From Torreya grandis (lineage: Eukaryota; Streptophyta; Pinopsida; Cupressales; Taxaceae): a stretch of DNA of 64,000 nucleotides. Below, one piece after another: positions 13,871 to 24,245 of this stretch. Made by a program: the position numbers and the translations under genes. The stretch covers positions 186,001 through 250,000 of the forward strand of contig JARHVA010008411.1 in NCBI GenBank assembly GCA_037957365.1, read 5' to 3'. A model generated the notes under the pieces. The model worked only from the letters and a program-made list of their open reading frames with translations. It was not told the DNA's origin and did not search any database. Position 1 is the first letter of the stretch. Every line of letters starts with the position of its first letter.

Positions 13871-14149
13871 CTTCAGACATTTTGTCTAAAGAACTTGTGC
13901 CTTGTTTAATTTTCCATGGGAACTTTTTTGAAAGAATTCACTGCTCTTCACTTGGTCTTTGAAATGGTTCGCGTGCTCCCTGCCTGCCCTCCATAAGGGT
14001 TATTTAATCCTAAAACTATCCTTTAGACTTTTGCAATGGTTCACTTTGGTAGCTAAGAACCCTCCATAAGGGTACTTGTTCTTCAAGATATTGGAATACC
14101 CCTTTGAATTTCTTAATTGAAAAAATGGTTAAGTGTCAAACACATTTCT

Positions 14150-14445
14150 TTCCTATAGAGTCCATAGAAACCAACCTACAGAGTCTATAGAAATGAGTTC
14201 GTAGATCTGGGGGAGTTTGTAGAAGTGAGAAACTGGCCTATAGAGTCCATAGTTTTGGGTCCATAGAACTAGTGATGTCTACAGAAACTAAGTTTGTAAA
14301 GTTCATAGATTTCAAGCCTTGGAGTCCATATAAATCAAGTCCATAATTATGAACCTACCTACAGAGTCCGTAGAAATGAACCTGTAGAGTCCTTAGATTC
14401 AAGCCTACAAAGTTTGTAGATTCAAGCCTATAGAGTCCATATATT
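14150..14445. repeat. Degenerate ~23-bp tandem repeat, left LTR of B
   Basis: About 13 imperfect units built on TAGAGTCCATAGA, with variants such as CAGAGTCTATAGA and AAAGTTTGTAGA. The same block occurs at 20060-20365. Confidence 0.85.
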
Positions 14446-14542
14446 TTTTGAAAAGCTTTGAAAAATGAAGAACTTGAATGCTCAGAACAATTTTTGAAAA
14501 GGGGAGAGAGGATTTTGGTCTGTTGAACCAAAATAGTTCAAA

Positions 14543-14581
14543 TGTTGTCCCAAAAATAAGTGATATTTTTGGGGGACAACA
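14543..14581 (-). promoter_or_regulatory. Terminal hairpin of element B LTR
   Basis: TGTTGTCCCAAAAATA (14543-14558), a 5-nt spacer, then TATTTTTGGGGGACAACA ending exactly at the LTR border. The inner arm repeats the terminal TGTTGTCC in inverted form. The copy at about 20456-20494 is recognisable but has mismatches. Confidence 0.75.
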
Positions 14582-15110
14582 GCTGGCTCCAGTTGGGGAA
14601 CTTCCTTCAGTTGAAAACTTGGAAGTTGAGGGGAGTAGAAACCAAAATCTCTAGTGCCTTGAAGTGTGCCATTGGGATATGGAGTCATGCTACCCAAAAA
14701 TAAAGGCTCTAAAAAACTAAAATGAAAATCACAAAATAGAACTAAAGATTATACAAATGTACATATGTGCAGGTGAACTTATCTGATACTTCAAGAATTA
14801 AAGTGATTCAAATGCTGCCCATTATGAGACAATGGCATTCCATCCTGTTAAACTAGAAAGAAACCATTTTATCCCCAAAATCAGTGATGGATGAATGGAA
14901 CTCTCCACTAGGAATCACATTTTCTATGCACTACTTTTGGTTCTCTCCTCTTGCTCCATGGCAAGGTGTGATCTTCAATCTGAAAGCCATAACTCCTTGT
15001 TGTCTCTGTGAAGAGTTCCTTTTCATAACTTTGGAGTAAAATAGTATGGTCCAATACCATAGCTTATTGTTCTACTGGTTCAATCTAGCACATGTTCTGA
15101 TTGTCAACAT
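14582..15110. other. Element B interior, 3' non-coding part
   Basis: This lies between the RNase H remnant and the 3' LTR. No RT or integrase motif appears on either strand. No purine run is present next to the LTR border: the minus strand ends CCCCAACTGGAGCCAGC before TGTTG. Confidence 0.6.
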
Positions 15111-15335
15111 CAAACCCCTGATAAACCATCAGTTTAACATCTCTTTTGGCATGAAGGAGCTTGACATCTTCATCTTGAGCAGCCTTCAATCTGAGTAACA
15201 GAGATTCATACTTGGTAGTGTTGTTGGTGTTTCTAAACTACAACTTGTGTGAAGGAAAAATATCTCCATGCGGAGATATCAACATAGTCCCAGCTCCATC
15301 ACTGATAGAGGAATTATTGCCATTAGATTCCAAGA
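15110..15335 (-). pseudogene. Element B RNase H-like remnant
   Basis: Reading leftwards on the minus strand from about 15312: SISDGAGTMLISPHGDIF, then after a stop TNNTTKYESLLLRLKAAQ, then DEDVKLLHAKRDVKLMVYQ. This matches the first half of the RNase H fold, with the glycine-rich first strand, the Y-E-(S/A)-L-L helix carrying the catalytic Glu, and the strand with the second Asp. The first Asp is not clear (SNGNN is found where a D-G would be expected). It follows protease directly, as in families A and C. The C-terminal half is missing. Confidence 0.6.
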
Positions 15336-15687
15336 TCCAAACATCACTAGAAACTGATCTTCTATCAGATTTTTCTTCATTAGAGATGGAAGATCCTTTT
15401 TCATCTATACTACACCCTACTAATTCTTCTGATGTCTTATTTGAATCAATCTTTGGATTTTCACCTATAGTACTTTCATCTACTTAAACATTAAGATCCT
15501 TAGTGGATAAGAAATAATAACCCCTGCTTGAAGACTCAGATAGAATCTAAGCTTCAGGTGCTGATGTCTACATGACAACATATTTTACTTCCTTTTTAGG
15601 AAGAAATCTTTTCATAACACCTTTGACTGGAATCCTTACCTCAGACAAATCCATGCTTAGTTCACCACCAACATCCTTGAAGAAATT

Positions 15688-16026
15688 TCATCCAAGAAGG
15701 ATGCCATAGGAAGTAGGGACGTCAGCCACCAAAATAGGCATCTTGATTCTCTTGTCTGGGAATAGTGCAAATGTGAATTGGGCATCCTTAATTTTCCCTA
15801 GTAGTGGTACTTGCTTGTTTTCCATGGAGAAACATCTCCTAAATTTTTTGGTCAGTGTAAGGCCAAGGGATTTAGCCACTTTGGTAGGCATGACATTGTC
15901 TGAAGCACTAGAATTAATGATGCAGTTGCTCAACTTGTGACCGTTTATCCATAGGGAAACACAGAAAGGCTCTATTTTCCTAGGGGTAGTAGGAGGAGTA
16001 ATGACAAGATTGTTTGGGATTGGCAT
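15688..16026 (-). pseudogene. Element B aspartic protease
   Basis: A 112-residue open minus-strand reading shows a retropepsin layout. NSSASDNVMP stands at the active site where D-S/T-G-A-S would be expected, and ADVPTSYGILLG stands near the end, matching the conserved hydrophobic-G-x-L-L-G block. The catalytic Asp is Asn and the Gly is Ser, so this copy would be inactive. The family uses this enzyme to mature gag-pol. It continues directly from gag. Confidence 0.8.
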
Positions 16027-16029
16027 GTT

Positions 16030-17690
16030 CCTTGGGGGATCATGAGTTGCTTTCTTAGCTTCCTATCTTATAGGGATGGTTTGTTTTTTCACATATTGAA
16101 CCACTTGTCTAATTGCTTAGGATTGAACTACAGGAACTCAAAATTAGACATTTGAATTTTGGTTTTATTTATGTGGTCAATTATGTCAAATGTCTGGAAT
16201 GAGCTAAGAGTAGAGGATGGGAGTTCATCCTTTTGATTTTTTGAAGGGGGAGGACTGGACTATGAATTTAAAGTAGAAGGCATAGGGGCATTTGAGGTAC
16301 TTACCTTTCTTACAATCATTGGGTCCTTTGGTTGGAAAGGAAGAGTGGATCCTTGCTTAACAATTGAAACTATTGGTTGAGGTCACTCCTCTACTTTCTC
16401 CTTATTAGCCAATTGAGCTGATTAGCTCTTGTATCAGGTGAACATTGCATATGATCCCTCAACTATTTCACCTTTACTTCTAGGTTCATCCTAGTAATTC
16501 AAGAAACCAATGTTAGAGTTGCTAATTTATTCTTCTTGGTCCTCCGTGAAGAGATCAACATCATTTTCTTGATCAAACTCAGGTTGGAAAGAGAAATCAT
16601 GTTTAGTTTCTAGATATCCAAGTGCTGAGTTGGTTGGAGGTGCTTCAAGGGCAAGGTTCTTTTGTGGGAGAGTAAGATGATTTGGCTACCCTTGATTCCT
16701 AGAAGCATTTCCTTGGTATGCCTAATTTTGAAATGTCCTCCTTGGCATATCTTAATTAGGGGGAGTAGACATACCTTAGGCCATTTGTATTTTCAAGGCT
16801 AGCAGTTCATTTTATAGCTTTTGCACCATTTGATCGATGGTGCCTGTAGAAGTATATTCAGAAGATGAAGAGGATTTACCTCTATTTGGGTCTCTCCTTA
16901 TCTTACCTACCAAGATAAGGTCATATTCTACCTCAGTATCCAAGTCTTGAGAAGCAGCAAGGTCTATGCGTCTAGCACATCTCAATAGAAAACTCACTTC
17001 AGGTAGCTATGAGTTGATGAAGAAGCACTTAAGGTTATCAAGAGTTGGTTGAGAAATGATAGGAATCTGATTCCTGAGCTTGTCAAACTTTCCTATGAAA
17101 CCCCTTATGGGTTCATGAGGTTCTTTATTCATCTATGTGAGCTAGGCTAGTAAGGCATGTGCATCTTCTGCAGGCTTGAACCTTGCTTCGAACCTGGTTG
17201 TAAGTGTGTCCCAATCAGTCACTAATATAGCTTACAAATGGTAGAAACAATCTACAAAAGCACCTTATAGTGTTTCCACAAAAATTTTGACTACCACATC
17301 TTCAAATTCCACTCCTATTATGCCACAAGCTATGCTCAATGCTGCAATCTATTCATCAGGGTAAACTCTCCCATCACCAAAACATTTGGGGAAATTCTTC
17401 CTTGAACTACATGGAAGCTCATGTAGAGGTGGGGTCAAATTTAGTGGACCAAAAGAGTTACCCCAAGGGCCTTGAGCCATGATTTTATTATGTAGAAGTG
17501 GCATCACAAATTTGGGTGGAGTATGGATAGGCAAAGCTCTGCTAATAATAGAAAAAGAAGCTCTACCTTGTATTGGTGACTTGATATGGGTAGGAAGAAG
17601 ACTCCTAGTTTTTTGAAGGTGAGGTTGTGAAGGAAACAAATCAAAATTGATTTTCTACACCAACTCAAAAATAGGGTCAACAACACCTTC
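16030..17690 (-). pseudogene. gag: Element B gag
   Basis: This codes for the capsid polyprotein on the minus strand and is the best-preserved coding region in the window. Leftwards it reads: a Pro-rich N-terminal part (17349-17640), then GVEFEDVVVKIFVETL, FVDCFYHL, TDWDTLTTRFEARFKP, EPHEPIRGFIGKFDKLRNQ and SFLLRCARRIDLAASQDL. This is the helical retrotransposon gag core, with its W-x-x-L...F...F signature. A Ser-rich and acidic tail follows. Most interruptions are TAG or TAA where Gln is plausible (for example L*GAF, YHL*AI, LA*LT*MN), which fits C-to-T decay. No CCHC knuckle was recognised. Confidence 0.82.
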
Positions 17691-18111
17691 AGATTTCTGG
17701 CTTCTTGTATAGCGTGGAGCTGCCAGATTGTAGGATAAAAGTGAGAAAGAAATGGTCCTACTTTAGCTTGAAGTTTGAGGCTTCAAACTACTATTCTTCC
17801 TTAGTGGATCTAGTTTATAGACCATATTATATAATGGGAATGGATAAGGCTATAATTATAATAGGTAAGACCCAGATGAGAGTTGCTAGAGTATACAATG
17901 GATAAGGAAAGGAAATACTTGTTTGAAATCCCCAGCATAGTCACTAAAAAATTGTTGCATGAAGTTGGGAGGAAAAATTAAAAATGGGAAAGCACTGGAG
18001 CAACTCATTATTCCCTAGTGAAATAAATGGATAAGTCTATAATGATAATGGGTAAGACATAGGTGATGTTTTAATTTGAAACTTGAGGCTTCAAATTGCA
18101 CAAAATTACTA

Positions 18112-18133
18112 TGTCCCCAGTGGCATCACCATA
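18112..18133 (-). promoter_or_regulatory. Primer-binding site of element B
   Basis: On the minus strand, a few bases after the 5' LTR end, TGGTGATGCCACTGGGGAC begins with TGG. Families C and D show a related motif after their LTRs (TCATGCCTAGTGGGAC; TCACACTTAGTGAGAC). The tRNA is not identified. Confidence 0.5.
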
Positions 18134-18300
18134 AAACTATTGGGTGAATATTTTGTCAGTCAGCTATCCAATTGAATAAAATAGGTCTTATCATCCATAG
18201 CAAAGGATATTGGTCATCCCAGTGTGTAGGTTTACTACATTAGAGGTGGATAAATCTCTCCTCTTATCAAGGGGAGGTTCCTTATGAATATGCAGGAGCT

Positions 18301-18317
18301 ATATACTATATATATAA
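18301..18317 (-). promoter_or_regulatory. TATA box of element B 5' LTR
   Basis: An alternating TA run matching 12258-12277. This LTR would drive the minus-strand gag. Confidence 0.55.
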
Positions 18318-20059
18318 GCAGAAAATAATACTCAGGGGTAGGATAAACCATCCATCTCTCTTTTTTTAGAGATGGCGTTTATAGTCAAAGGAGAAAATAT
18401 ATGTGGAAACACTGAAGGAACTTCTCTTCTTTTAGAAGTGGTCTTACAATAAACAGCTGGAATTCTTTCTGGTGGGTAACAACTAACTAGTAATAAAAGG
18501 GTGCAGTAACCAGCATGATGAAATAGAACACAAAGTTTCCACCTTAATTTCACAAAGAGTAAAACACAAAGGATAATGAGGGCACAAAGTCATCTTAGAA
18601 TCGTCAACATATAAAAGAACTAAAAACACACACTAAAAACAATTATAACAGCACAAAGTCTGAAAGTAGCTGACTTTAGGACCTCTTCCTTTTCACTTCT
18701 GCTAGCCCTGCCTATTAAATTAAATAAACAAGAATGCATCTAGAAGATAGACATAAGAACAATCTCTGAAAATGGCACAAGATATGATAGCACAAAGTCT
18801 ATGAACAACTTGCTTTCTCATTCAGATAAAATAGAATGAAATACAATCTGAGCTCAAAGTCTCAGTATTCTCTTTTCAATTGGGTAGAGTTTCACTTCTA
18901 TAAAAATGAAAAGTCTCCCTTCATAATGAGAGAAATTAAAATATATAGCAATCATGTAAGGATTGGTGCTCTTGCCCATGGGATGGTCCATGCTATAGTC
19001 AACATCTTTAATGAACCTTCAGTTCTATTTGTAGGGACCATGCTTGGAACAATGCATTGCCTTAATTATGGTGTGTCCATTCATCTAATATGTCTCTTCC
19101 TAGGTATGAATCATCTGGTCTATCCCCTTTGACATCTACGTAGATGTCCATTTTATCTTTACTCTAAAGGAGACTAATAGGCCATGCCTTCAATGTTTTC
19201 CAGTTAAAATATCTACTTTGCAGACTATTCCAGCTACCAATATAACTACTACATAGATATTTTCCTCTTTGTCTCTTCTTGCTACAATTTGAGCTCCTAA
19301 GCTATCTTTTTAGTCTTACTAGCTCCTTATGCTCTTCTATCAGTAGTTCTTCCCTTTGGCATTTTAGCCTTTTACATTTGGGTCTATGTTCCAGCTTTCA
19401 AAGATCAACGACTATTTCATTTCTATGAATTTGACGTCTTTAGGCTTGTCATGGTTAGGAAACCAATGGATAGTTCATGGTGTTGAACTTTGATGTCTGT
19501 AAGCCCATCACTTTCCTTGACAATTCCTTTAGCTTTGTTGTTTGATCCTTCTCAGAGGGGACTTTCCATTTAACATCTTGAGAAATGGTTTGCTTTGGGT
19601 TGGGGAGAGCCCCTTGTAAGGGTATCTACCCTTTGGGTGGTCTTGGGATGGCCTTTGGGCTTTAATTTCTTCAATTGGCCTTTATTGGTTCTTTTCCTTC
19701 GGATGAAAAGTCTGAAGGAATTCCTTCATAGTTTCTTCCGTCGGGCTCTTGCTTTCCATCAGGCTTTCTCCCTAGGTGAATTTCTTTAGACAAAATGTTT
19801 GAAGGACTTATGCCTTGTTTAATTTTTCGTATGAACTTTTCCAAAAGAATTCCTTGCTCTTCACTTGGTCTTTGAAACAGTTCATGTGCTCCCTGCCTAC
19901 CCTCTGCAAGGGCTATTTGAGCCCAAAAATATCCTTCAGACTTTTGAAATGGTTCACTTTGGTAGCTAAGCACCCTGTTTAAGAGTACTTGTTCTTTAGG
20001 CTCTTGGAAGACCCATTTGAATTTATCGATTGAAAAATTGGCTAAGTGTCAAACCTATT

Positions 20060-20365
20060 TCTTTCCTATAGAGTCCATAGAAACCAACCTATAGAGTCTA
20101 TAGAAATGAGTTCATAGATCTGGGGGAGTCTGTACAAGTGAGAAACTAGCCTATAGAGTCCATAGTTTTGGGTTTGTAAAATTTGTATAGTCCATAGGAA
20201 CTAAGTTTTTAGAGTCTATAGATTTCAAGCCTTAGAGTCCATAGAAATTGAGTCCATAGCTATAAAATTGCCTGCAGAGTTCATAGAAATGAACCTGGAG
20301 AGTCCGTAGATTCAAGCCTATAGAGTCCATAGATTCAAGCTTGCAGAGTCTGTATATTTCTAAAA
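20060..20365. repeat. Degenerate ~23-bp tandem repeat, right LTR of B
   Basis: Counterpart of 14150-14445. About a dozen units of the TAGAGTCCATAGA type. Confidence 0.85.
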
Positions 20366-20494
20366 AAGCTTTGAAAAATGAAGAACTTGAATGCTCCAAA
20401 CAATTTTTTAAAAGGGGAGAGAGGATTTTGGTTTGTTGAACCTAAATAGTTCAAATTTTGTCCCAAAAATGAGTAATATTTTTGGGAGACAATA

Positions 20495-20499
20495 GAGTG
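20495..20499. repeat. Target-site duplication of element B, right
   Basis: GAGTG, identical to 12093-12097. Family A coding sequence resumes here. Confidence 0.93.
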
Positions 20500-21655
20500 G
20501 AACTAACTAAATCTAATAATTCCTTCCAATACATTAATAAGGATACATCATAGGGCCTAGTGCTAGTAATCCTAAATTTCACTAAACACTTTTTATTATA
20601 CTCATTTGCTTTAGATCATACAATGCATGTTATGCTCATGTAAAAGTGGGAAGAAAGGAAACACCCTATCACTTTTTTTAGCACCAACTAGAAAGATGCA
20701 GAGCTCATATACTTCTTGATTGATAAGCCAATATTTTCCCTTATCAAATTAGTTAATAATTATAGGCACTACATCTTATTGAACAAGACCATCACCATTG
20801 TACCAAATCCTACTATCATGTTCATTTTAGGCCATAATGAGTTGGGAGAGCATAGAGGCAAATGGATGGAAATTTTTTAGGAGGCTAATATCGATATTAA
20901 ACTTATTAATATCATCAAAGGATAAGGTATTATTTAGTTAATGATTGAACCAGACCATACATCATAATTGAATAATTCTATCAAATATAGGTTTGGTAAG
21001 AGGATTGGTATTTAGGTATTATTTAGTTTTTACTCATTGGAACATGCCCTCAATAACTCAAGAGAGAGAAAAAGAGATAGGCTCAGAGCTACTCATTATA
21101 TGATTATAAATATAATCCTATATAGGAATAACTACAAAGGCATATCTTTAAGATGTGTGTCATGTTAATAATATTAGGAGATTTTATAAAATATGCATTA
21201 ATATTTTGGTAGCATCCATCCATCTATAAATACTAAATCCCATAAAATACTTAGAATGGGATATTATTGGCCAATACTCTTTAAGGATGTGCACTTCCAC
21301 ATAAGGACATGTCATGAATGTCAAGTTTTAGTTAAAATAAAGGTGCACACAATAATGCCCCTATAGCCTATGACTGAAGATAAGTAATTCTCATAATGGA
21401 GCTTAGATTTTATTGGTGTCATAAACCCTAATTATTTAGATAGGCACAATTTTGTGCTAATTTCTATAGATTATTGCACTAGATGGATTGTGGTAACATC
21501 CATCAATAACTCAAGAGCACAAGATGTGATTAGTTTCCCTCAAAATCATATCATAACTAAGTTTGACACACCTATTTTATTGGTTTGTGATAATGGGTTA
21601 ACATTTCAATCAGCTAAGCTTATAGAATATACCCATGATAATCAAATCATAATCA
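20500..21655 (+). pseudogene. Family A RNase H to integrase, first copy (truncated)
   Basis: This continues the RT interrupted at 12097 and matches 22490-23650. The first part is the conventional RNase H that follows RT in Ty3/gypsy (YALVLVSPYFTKHF-like region, degraded). From about 21280 integrase is readable: CHECQVLVKIK (the CxxC of the zinc-binding domain), SLDFIGVINP, ISIDYCTRWIVVTSI at about 21460-21505 (first Asp of the DDE core), and VCDNGLTFQSAKLIEY near 21585-21630 (second Asp). It breaks off before the third acidic residue and joins the start of another RT block at about 21655. Confidence 0.78.
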
Positions 21656-22480
21656 GATCATAACCCACATAATTCCACTAAAGCCAAATCATGAACCATA
21701 TAGGGAAAGGCAAAGACTAGATAATCCTATCTTGAAACCATTGATATAGAAAGAAGTAGAGAAGTTGTTAAGTGCTTGGATATTTTTTCCTATTAGGAAT
21801 TCAACTTGGGTGGCTAATCTAATTTTAGTTAGGAATATGAGTGGAAAGGTTATGTTGTGCATTGACTTTAGAAACCTTAATAAAGATTCTAAGAAAGACA
21901 ATTATACTCTACCATCCTTAGTTGAGGTGATATAAACTATAAATGGCTCTATAATGATGTCTTTCTTAGACATATTTTCAAGATAAAATTAATTATTGGT
22001 AGAATTTTAGGATAGGATGAAAATTATGTTTACAACAAAATGAGTAACTTATTCATACAAGCGAATGTTGTTTGGGCTGATCAATGCTAGATCTACTTTT
22101 TTTAAGAGTGATGTATCAATAATTATAGATATTGATAGGAAAATGCACAATTATATACATGGATAATAATATTATTTTCTCAAAAGACATATTTGATCAT
22201 ATCGACCATCTTCAGTCCATTTTTGAAAGGTGTAAGAAGTTTGGTATCTCATTGAACCCCAAGAAGAGTATATTTGGCATTATTGAAGGCAATTTGTTAT
22301 GACACCTTATCATGAAATACGAGATCACCATTGACCCAAATAGAATTCAAGGCATTTCTAAAATAATGTTCCTAAATAGTAAAAAGGACCTAAAGTCCTT
22401 TTTGGGAAGATAATTTTTTTAGGAAATTCATATTAGGATTTGTAAAAATTGTTAGACCCTTGAATGCAATGCTCAAATCA
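21656..22480 (+). pseudogene. Family A reverse transcriptase, second copy
   Basis: Repeats 11262-12097 at roughly 80% identity by eye. Landmarks are STWVANLILVRN near 21800, LCIDFRNLNKDSKKDN at about 21857-21903, MSFLDIFSR near 21957, and IYMDNNIIFSK near 22152-22185, where the YxDD box again reads YMDN. The thumb (NPKKSIFGIIEGN) lies near 22255-22290. Stops and frame changes are frequent. This copy is not interrupted by B and shows the empty B target. Confidence 0.82.
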
Positions 22481-22900
22481 AAATTTAAATTGGAGTGGAA
22501 AACTAAATCTAATATTTCATTCCAAAACATTAATAAGGCTATCTCATATGCCCTAGTGTTAGTAAGCCCATATTTCACTAAACACTTTTTATTAAACTCA
22601 TTCACTTTAGATCATAAAATCCATGTTGTGCTCATTCTAAAGAGGGAAGAAAGAAAACACCCTATCATGTTTTTGAGAACCAAATAGAAAGATGTAGATC
22701 TTAGATACTCCCTAATTAACAAATAAATATTCTCTCTTATTAAATTAGTTAATAATTTTAGGCACTACATCTTCTTTAACAAGACCATAGAAATTGTACT
22801 AGATCCTACTATCAAGCTCATGCCAGGATCAAATGAGTTGCGAGGGTGTAACGGAAAATAGATGGAAAGTTTTTAAGAGTCTAATATTAACATTAAACGT
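22480..22900 (+). pseudogene. Family A conventional RNase H, second copy
   Basis: This is the RNase H that normally follows RT. The open piece at 22460-22687 reads WKTKSNISFQNINKAISYA, LVLVSPYFTKHFLLNSF and TLDHKIHVVLILKREE, then HPIMFLRTK. It is followed by NNFRHYIFFNKTIEIV and INIKRTNIIKGQGI near 22765-22925. Element A thus has two RNase H domains, this one and 10405-10790. Confidence 0.75.
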
Positions 22901-23249
22901 ACTAATATCATTAAAGGACAAGGTATTATTTTGTTGATGACTGAGCCAGACCCATGCATCACCATAAAAGAAGTATTTTAGACATAGGTTTCCCAAGAGG
23001 ATGTGTATTTGGGTATTATTTAGTTCTTACTCACTAGAACATGCCCCCAAGAACTCAAGAGAGATCATAAGAGATCCTTGAGGCTCAAATATGCTCATTA
23101 TATGATCAGAAAGGGAATCCTATATAGGAATAACTATAAAGGCATATATTTAAGATGTGTGTCACATGAATAATCTTAGGAGATTATCAAAAATCTACAT
23201 TAGAATATTCATAGTAAACATCCATTTGGTAATACAAAAGACCATAAAA

Positions 23250-24245
23250 TACATAAAATACACCATTACTAGACAACACTCTTTAACAATGATTAGTTCC
23301 ATGTAAAGACATGCCATGAATGTCAAGTCTTGGTGAAAAGAAAAGTGCACACAATAATGCCCCTATAGCCTATGATTTAAGGTAAGTCATTCTCCTAATG
23401 GGGCTTAGATTTCATTGGTATTATAAACCCTAATTCTTCAATTGGGCACAATTTTCTACTCATTACTTCAAATTATTAAACTAAATCAATTGAGGTAGTA
23501 GCCACCAAGAACTCAAAAGCATAAGATGTGATTAGTTTCCTTGAAGAGCATATCATAACCAAGTTTGGCACACCTATTTGATAGTTTGTGATAATGGGCC
23601 AACATTTCAATTAGTTGAGTTTATGAAATGGGCCCATGATAATCAAATCATCTTCCAATCAGTACTTGCAATGTAATGGATTGGTAAAATAAACCAAAAA
23701 GAAACTCATTGATGTTATCAATAAGTATGATGTGAATAATCCTAGAGAGTGGCATATCTTATTTAAATACATACTCTTGGTAGATCAAACTCGATATAAG
23801 TAGGCCCTTAATGCTTCACCATATTGGGTAGTTTATGGTAGACAACTAGTGTTCCCAATCATGTTGAAGATGCCAACATATCAATTTATTTAGGTATCAT
23901 GGAACCCAATCAGACGATAGACTCTATATTATTGGGCATCATTGAAATATAATATTATAAGAATGAATCATTGCAAAACTTTAGTAGACATCAAGACATA
24001 ATTAAAATATTGTTTAATAAGAGAGAAAAATATAAGTCATTCAGGATTTTTGACCTGGTGCTTCTATGGGACAAAGGCCATGAAAATAAAGGAATGCATG
24101 ACAAGTTTACCCAAATATTGATAGGACCTTATTATATCATTGATATCTTTGGTAAAAATTGTTTCCATTTAAAGGCCCTCTAAGGTAATAAATTAACATA
24201 TCCAATTAATGGATAGTTTTTGAAGAATTACTTCATTATTGCTCC
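23250..24245 (+). pseudogene. Family A integrase, second copy
   Basis: Integrase joins the cDNA to host DNA. Readable parts are the zinc-binding CHECQVLVKRKVH (about 23310-23350), the DDE core start LDFIGIINPNS (about 23407), a damaged first Asp (TSNY instead of a TDY-type sequence), EEHIITKFGTPI near 23545, ASPYWVVYGRQL near 23815, and an open C-terminal piece at 23971-24183 ending GPYYIIDIFGKNCFHL. The last is the GPY/F module typical of Ty3/gypsy integrases. No chromodomain is visible after it. Confidence 0.8.

Larger units (their letters stand above)
12098..14581 (-). mobile_element. Element B 3' LTR
   Basis: 2484 bp, aligned throughout with 18138-20494 except for an extra inverted duplication (13659-13870) found only here. 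It begins on the minus strand with TGTTGTCCCCC and ends ...CCCAACA. It contains a 23-bp-period repeat block, two short hairpins and a TATA-like box about 160 bp from its 3' end. The plus-strand open frame at 13144-13593 runs antisense and is broken by a stop in the sister LTR, so it is not a gene. Confidence 0.92.
12098..20494 (-). mobile_element. Element B, nested non-autonomous LTR retrotransposon
   Basis: LTRs 12098-14581 and 18138-20494 flank a 3.55-kb interior. Borders are TGTTGG...ACAACA on the left and TATTGG...ACAATA on the right. A perfect 5-bp duplication GAGTG surrounds the element, so these borders are firm. The interior codes on the minus strand for gag, protease and an RNase H-like piece, in that order. 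The right LTR is therefore the 5' LTR. RT and integrase are absent, so any movement would need proteins from a relative. It interrupts family A between RT and the following RNase H. The LTRs look about 90% alike over their first 260 bp, closer than the copies of A or C, so B is the younger insertion. Confidence 0.93.
18138..20494 (-). mobile_element. Element B 5' LTR
   Basis: 2357 bp, the sister of 12098-14581 but without the palindromic insertion. Both ends carry one change from TG...CA (TATTGG and ACAATA). It is followed by the GAGTG duplication at 20495-20499. Confidence 0.92.

Noticed and set aside
15212..15487. 91-residue plus-strand ORF
   Set aside because: Shadow of the minus-strand coding region that contains the RNase H-like motifs of element B.
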